Positions 5,380 to 8,333 of a stretch of DNA of 8,333 bases are shown piece after piece. The stretch comes from Sulfurovum sp. (GTDB lineage Bacteria > Campylobacterota > Campylobacteria > Campylobacterales > Sulfurovaceae). The first letter of the stretch is position 1, and the number at the start of each line of letters is the position of its first letter. The position numbers and the translations under genes are program-made. The stretch lies in contig DQVJ01000204.1 in assembly GCA_015661795.1 (NCBI GenBank), positions 1-8,333 of the forward strand, written 5' to 3'. The notes beneath the pieces are model-generated. The model was not told the DNA's origin. It did not search any database and was given only the letters and a program-made list of their open reading frames with translations.

Positions 5380-6072
5380 ACCTTCACGTATCTCTTCTAG
5401 TTTGTCTGTTGTAATAGAGGAGGTACCCCACTCTTTTAATTTTCTAGCCTGATCTATACTATTAATAGTCCAAGCATGAAAGGTATACTCTTTTTCTTTA
5501 ATAGCAAAAATGAAGTGTTCATCTACATAGGTATTTATATTCGTACTTATACCATCTGCATGACAGCTATCTAGGATGTGTAGTAAATTATCAATATCTG
5601 GAACCTCTTCTTTGGAAAAGACATATAACCAATATGCTTTCATGGAAGGGTATAATACTTTTGCCTGATAAATGACTGCTGCATCAAATGATATAATGAC
5701 TATTTGAGCATAGTTAAGTGAAGAGTGATGTATCACGGGAGTTAAAATTTCAAATATCTCTGTACCACATTTTATTTCAATATAAATCATTTTATCAGCT
5801 GGTACAACTTGTAATACATCTTTGAGTGTTGGAAGTGTTGGGTCAATCGTTTGTAATGTATCCAATGTAGCCATAGGAATACTAGTATTTTTAACTTTTG
5901 TATCATGGTGGCAGACAATTTTTTTGTCTTTTGTTAAGTGAAAATCACCTTCAACAGCATCAGCATTTAGAGCAAATGCACGGCTAAATGACTCTATGGT
6001 ATTTTCTAAAATAGCTTTGGTATGTGCTCCTCTATGAGCAACAATAATAGGTGAGCTAAACTTGTTTTCCAT
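5368..6072 (-). CDS. Glycerophosphodiester phosphodiesterase family protein, cytoplasmic
   Basis: Enzymes of this family hydrolyse glycerophosphodiesters to glycerol 3-phosphate and an alcohol, recycling phospholipid headgroups. The 234 residues show the GDPD TIM-barrel signatures: AHRGA at 12-16 with catalytic His13, ENT at 23-25, VEGDFHLTKD at 40-49 with metal ligands Glu41 and Asp43, CHHD at 54-57 with the second catalytic His56, EIK at 98-100 with metal ligand Glu98, and the AWTIN segment near the C-terminus. There is no signal peptide, unlike periplasmic GlpQ, so it resembles the cytoplasmic UgpQ-like type. The ATG at 6070-6072 lies within the last codons of trpC (17-base overlap) and has no clear ribosome binding site, suggesting translation by coupling. 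The actual substrate cannot be told from sequence. Confidence 0.92.
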   Translation of the reverse strand: MENKFSSPIIVAHRGAHTKAILENTIESFSRAFALNADAVEGDFHLTKDKKIVCHHDTKVKNTSIPMATLDTLQTIDPTLPTLKDVLQVVPADKMIYIEIKCGTEIFEILTPVIHHSSLNYAQIVIISFDAAVIYQAKVLYPSMKAYWLYVFSKEEVPDIDNLLHILDSCHADGISTNINTYVDEHFIFAIKEKEYTFHAWTINSIDQARKLKEWGTSSITTDKLEEIREGLRE

Positions 6073-6856
6073 ATTTCACAGCTTTAATAGCAGCCGTAAT
6101 ATCATCTTGTCTCATAAAATGTTCACCCACTAAAAAGGCATCTGCACCTATTTTATTAAGTTCTATTAGCGTTTCATGGTCATTAATGCCAGACTCTGCT
6201 ACGATAATTTTACCATTTGGGATAAGGGGAATTAGCTTTTCACTCAGACCCATATCCATTTCAAAAGTTTCTAAATTACGATGATTGATACCGATGATAT
6301 CGGCGCCTGCAAAGATAGCTTTTACAAGGTCTGTTTTGTTATGCACTTCTACAAGAACATCTAGTCCTAAATGTAAGGCATAATCATGTAACTCTTTAAG
6401 CTCTTTACGAGAAAGTGCCATAGCAATAAGTAAAATATAATCTGCCCCAAATGCCAAGGCCTCAAGCACTTGGTACTTGTCTACGATAAAATCTTTTCTA
6501 AGTAGAGGTATACTTACATAACGACGAATCATCCCTAAATATTCTTTGTTTCCTTGAAAAAAATGTGGCTCTGTCAACACTGAAAGTGAATCAGCACCCC
6601 CTTTTTCATAGGCTTGTGCAATCTCCATAGGGTCAAAGTCTTCTCTGATAACCCCTTTACTTGGACTTGCTTTTTTTACTTCTGCGATGATACGGTAGGG
6701 GTTTTCATCCGTTGAACGTAACGCATTTTTTACATCTTTAGGTGCAAATGGATTGAATGCCAAAGAACGCCCTAGCCACTCCATAGGATATTCTACTTTT
6801 CGCTTCTCTAAATCTGCTTTTGTTTTTTTAATGATTTCATCAAGAATCTGAGCCAT
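6056..6856 (-). CDS. trpC: Indole-3-glycerol phosphate synthase
   Basis: TrpC closes the ring of 1-(2-carboxyphenylamino)-1-deoxyribulose 5-phosphate, releasing carbon dioxide and water, to form indole-3-glycerol phosphate for tryptophan synthase. It is a monofunctional 266-residue TIM barrel without a fused TrpF domain. Catalytic and binding residues are present: Glu59 and Lys61 in AEVKKASPSKG, Lys121 in LRKDFIVD, Glu170 in VEVHN, Asn191 in GINHRNL, and Glu221-Ser222 in AESGI, plus the phosphate loop FLVGEHF. The ATG at 6854-6856 is preceded by AAGG with an 8-base spacer. No other trp gene lies in the window, so the pathway is dispersed or elsewhere. The predicted leader of about 22 bases is too short for a trp attenuator. 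Confidence 0.97.
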   Translation of the reverse strand: MAQILDEIIKKTKADLEKRKVEYPMEWLGRSLAFNPFAPKDVKNALRSTDENPYRIIAEVKKASPSKGVIREDFDPMEIAQAYEKGGADSLSVLTEPHFFQGNKEYLGMIRRYVSIPLLRKDFIVDKYQVLEALAFGADYILLIAMALSRKELKELHDYALHLGLDVLVEVHNKTDLVKAIFAGADIIGINHRNLETFEMDMGLSEKLIPLIPNGKIIVAESGINDHETLIELNKIGADAFLVGEHFMRQDDITAAIKAVKYGKQV

Positions 6857-6879
6857 ACTGTCTGCCTTAGGCTAATTTT

Positions 6880-6894
6880 TGTGTATTATACACA
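6880..6894 (-). promoter_or_regulatory. trpC promoter -10 box inside a 15-bp palindrome
   Basis: TGTGTAT (6880-6886), a central T (6887) and ATACACA (6888-6894) form a perfect 7+1+7 inverted repeat. On the minus strand it contains TATAAT (6885-6890), which is correctly placed to start transcription near 6878, ahead of the AAGG site and ATG of trpC. A symmetric site directly over the -10 box is the usual position for a repressor operator. The upstream TPR gene stops at 6898, so the palindrome also lies just past its end; without a following T-run it is not an intrinsic terminator. Confidence 0.55.
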
Positions 6895-6897
6895 CTT

Positions 6898-8151
6898 TTA
6901 CTTACACTGTTTAATCGCATTCCAATGCTCTATAATCTCAGGTTCATTAAGCCCCTCTTCATCCACCACACGCTTCATAAATGCATAAGCTTTAGCACAC
7001 TCACCTTGCTTATAATATCCCCACGCGATAGAATCTAAATAATAGGTATTATTTGGCTGTTGCACCAAAGCATCTTTTAATATTTGTATCCCTTTTTCAA
7101 CATCCACCTCTTTATCAATAAGTGTATACCCATAATAATTAAGATAAAGGCTGTCATCATTTCCTAAAGTAAATGCCTTTTCGAAATGAGAAAGCGCTTC
7201 TTTTATCATGTTTTTATCATTTTTATCTTCAGCCTTCTCAAAAATTAATATACCTTTTTCGGCAAGCCATTTAGCATTCTTATCCTGCTCATACAATGTA
7301 TCTACAAGTCCCAATGCTTTAGAAAAATATTTTTTTGCTTTATAGAGTTCATAAAGTAATACTGTTTTATTTTTATATTTTTCTAAAAAAGCTATCGCGC
7401 CGTCTAAATCTCTCTTATAGACATATGCATCAATAACTTTACTAAGATAATGTTCATTTTTTTCTTGTTCATACAGTGCTTTGTATGTTTCTAACACACC
7501 ATCTATATCTTTTTCTTTTTGATATAGAATCAAAAGTTTGATATACACATCTTTACTCGAGATATTCATACGTCGATGTGTTTCAAGCAATTGTATAGCT
7601 TTTTTACGTTCACCTGTAAATTCGTCCATCACTTCTGTAATTTTTAATAAAACATCTTCATTAGGCACTGTTTCATATATTTTATTCAAAAGATTCAAAG
7701 CCCTTTTAAATTCTCCTGCATACAGAAATGAATTTGATGCCAAATCAAGATCTATGAGTTCTGAAGACTGTTCAAGTAGATACTCTGCCTCTTTTTTTGC
7801 ATGTTCCACCTGTCTTGAAGTCAAATACAGAGGTATCAGTAATCTTCTGACTTCTAACCTATCTGGGTGTATCTTATCCCATGCTTTGAGACGTGATATA
7901 CTTTCTATAATATATTCTCGACTAAGCAATGATGAAGTAGCTTCTTTAAAGAGAAATATCTCTTCACCAGTTAAGTCAAAAAGTTTTTTATAGACTTTAT
8001 AGCTGTTTTTATATGCCTTATATTCATCAAAAAGAAGTCCTCTAATGATAAGTTCATCTTCAGCAATACTCATAAGTTTTTTTGCATGTATTGTACTTGT
8101 ACTCACAGAAAGAAGAACAAATAACGTAATTATTAAACGATACCAGGACAC
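6898..8151 (-). CDS. Exported tetratricopeptide repeat protein
   Basis: A 417-residue, mostly helical protein. Residues 1-23 form a signal peptide (a short basic start, a hydrophobic core LIITLFVLLSV, and a likely cleavage after IHA). There is no lipobox cysteine, so the mature protein should be soluble in the periplasm or loosely bound to the outer membrane. The rest is a series of degenerate TPR-like helical hairpins; the clearest are near 320-400 (EALSHFEKAFTLG, GIQILKDALVQQPNN, DSIAWGYYKQGECAKAYAFMKR). The only two cysteines, at 385 and 416, could form a disulfide. The start is GTG at 8149-8151, with GAGG about ten bases upstream; the next methionine (residue 27) would remove the signal peptide. 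It overlaps the end of the YkgJ-like gene by 19 bases. The binding partner is unknown. Confidence 0.88.
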   Translation of the reverse strand: MSWYRLIITLFVLLSVSTSTIHAKKLMSIAEDELIIRGLLFDEYKAYKNSYKVYKKLFDLTGEEIFLFKEATSSLLSREYIIESISRLKAWDKIHPDRLEVRRLLIPLYLTSRQVEHAKKEAEYLLEQSSELIDLDLASNSFLYAGEFKRALNLLNKIYETVPNEDVLLKITEVMDEFTGERKKAIQLLETHRRMNISSKDVYIKLLILYQKEKDIDGVLETYKALYEQEKNEHYLSKVIDAYVYKRDLDGAIAFLEKYKNKTVLLYELYKAKKYFSKALGLVDTLYEQDKNAKWLAEKGILIFEKAEDKNDKNMIKEALSHFEKAFTLGNDDSLYLNYYGYTLIDKEVDVEKGIQILKDALVQQPNNTYYLDSIAWGYYKQGECAKAYAFMKRVVDEEGLNEPEIIEHWNAIKQCK

Positions 8152-8333
8152 TCTTTTCTCACCTCATCTTCATCATTTTTAAACTGCTCCCAAAAAGGAA
8201 AAGTACGACACTGCCGTGGACGTACCGGATAGATAGAACAACGCTTCTTACTTTCATCAAAAAATACACAGGCATAATTATCCTCTGAAAGCTTCTTCTC
8301 TGTAAGCGAATAACGGTGTTTTACCTTTTTCAA
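8133..8333 (-). CDS. YkgJ-type CxxCxxxxC cluster protein, C-terminal part (5' end outside window)
   Basis: The visible 66 residues carry the C-terminal half of the YkgJ-family zinc/iron-chelating domain: a Cys in NYACVFFD, another in RCSIYPVRPRQCRTFPF with its hallmark IYP.RP..CR.FPF block, and a last Cys in KECPGI. The N-terminal cysteine cluster expected in the family lies beyond the right edge. The first visible codon is TTG and need not be the start. Members are small cytoplasmic proteins thought to bind a metal through their cysteines; their function is not firmly established. The stop at 8133-8135 falls inside the next gene, so the two are likely co-translated. Confidence 0.88.
   Translation of the reverse strand: MKKVKHRYSLTEKKLSEDNYACVFFDESKKRCSIYPVRPRQCRTFPFWEQFKNDEDEVRKECPGIV

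Noticed and set aside
6857..6897. trp leader peptide or attenuator upstream of trpC
   Set aside because: The predicted leader is about 22 bases with no Trp-codon peptide and no alternative hairpins.
7538..7993. Open frame of 151 codons on the plus strand inside the exported TPR gene
   Set aside because: It lies fully antisense to a gene with a signal peptide and TPR pattern, has no ribosome binding site, and its translation has no recognisable domain.
1..8333. Mobile elements, CRISPR arrays, tRNA or rRNA genes, and defence or toxin-antitoxin modules
   Set aside because: None seen: genes are contiguous housekeeping-type families, with no spaced direct repeats, no transposase or integrase, and no gap longer than about 105 bases.

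Overview
The window reads as an ordinary chromosomal housekeeping segment of an AT-rich member of the Campylobacterota (Epsilonproteobacteria), most like Sulfurovum or Sulfurimonas. That placement is an inference. It rests on the PdxJ and PdxA sequences, which look to me like the Campylobacter-type enzymes (for example GDLNGIG instead of GDPxGIG in PdxA, and LNIGQS in PdxJ), on tight overlapping gene packing, and on promoters that show a clear TATAAT -10 box without a recognisable -35 box. No mobile element, CRISPR array, rRNA or tRNA is visible, and no gap between genes is longer than about 105 bases.

Layout from left to right. Positions 1-128 hold the 3' end of a plus-strand gene, possibly for a membrane protein. 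It meets argG (130-1380, minus; argininosuccinate synthase) almost stop to stop. Upstream of argG on the same strand is a small thioredoxin-fold protein (1435-1773). A divergent promoter region at about 1840-1876 separates it from the plus-strand pair pdxJ-pdxA (1910-3642), which encodes the last two committed steps of DXP-dependent pyridoxal phosphate synthesis. Facing that pair is a two-gene minus-strand unit: a membrane-anchored TPR protein (3875-4519) overlapping a small cysteine-rich, zinc-ribbon-like protein (3658-3882). An uncharacterised 88-residue protein (4624-4890, minus) and a GatB/YqeY-domain protein (4936-5379, plus) start divergently from one compact symmetric promoter. The rest is minus strand. 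A partial YkgJ-type cysteine-cluster protein (8133-8333) overlaps an exported TPR protein (6898-8151). It is followed by trpC (6056-6856), which overlaps a cytoplasmic glycerophosphodiester phosphodiesterase (5368-6072), whose 3' end overlaps the end of the YqeY-like gene.

The recognisable functions are amino acid synthesis (arginine, tryptophan), vitamin B6 synthesis, phospholipid-headgroup turnover and thiol chemistry. These look like neighbours rather than parts of one pathway, apart from pdxJ-pdxA. I do not see a convincing new multi-gene system. The points most worth a second look are small: a 13-bp palindrome made of two opposed TATAAT boxes that would leave the 88-residue gene's mRNA essentially leaderless; a perfect 15-bp palindrome over the trpC -10 box; a 9-bp-stem hairpin just beyond argG; and two gene pairs of unknown role (TPR plus cysteine-rich protein; YkgJ plus exported TPR protein).
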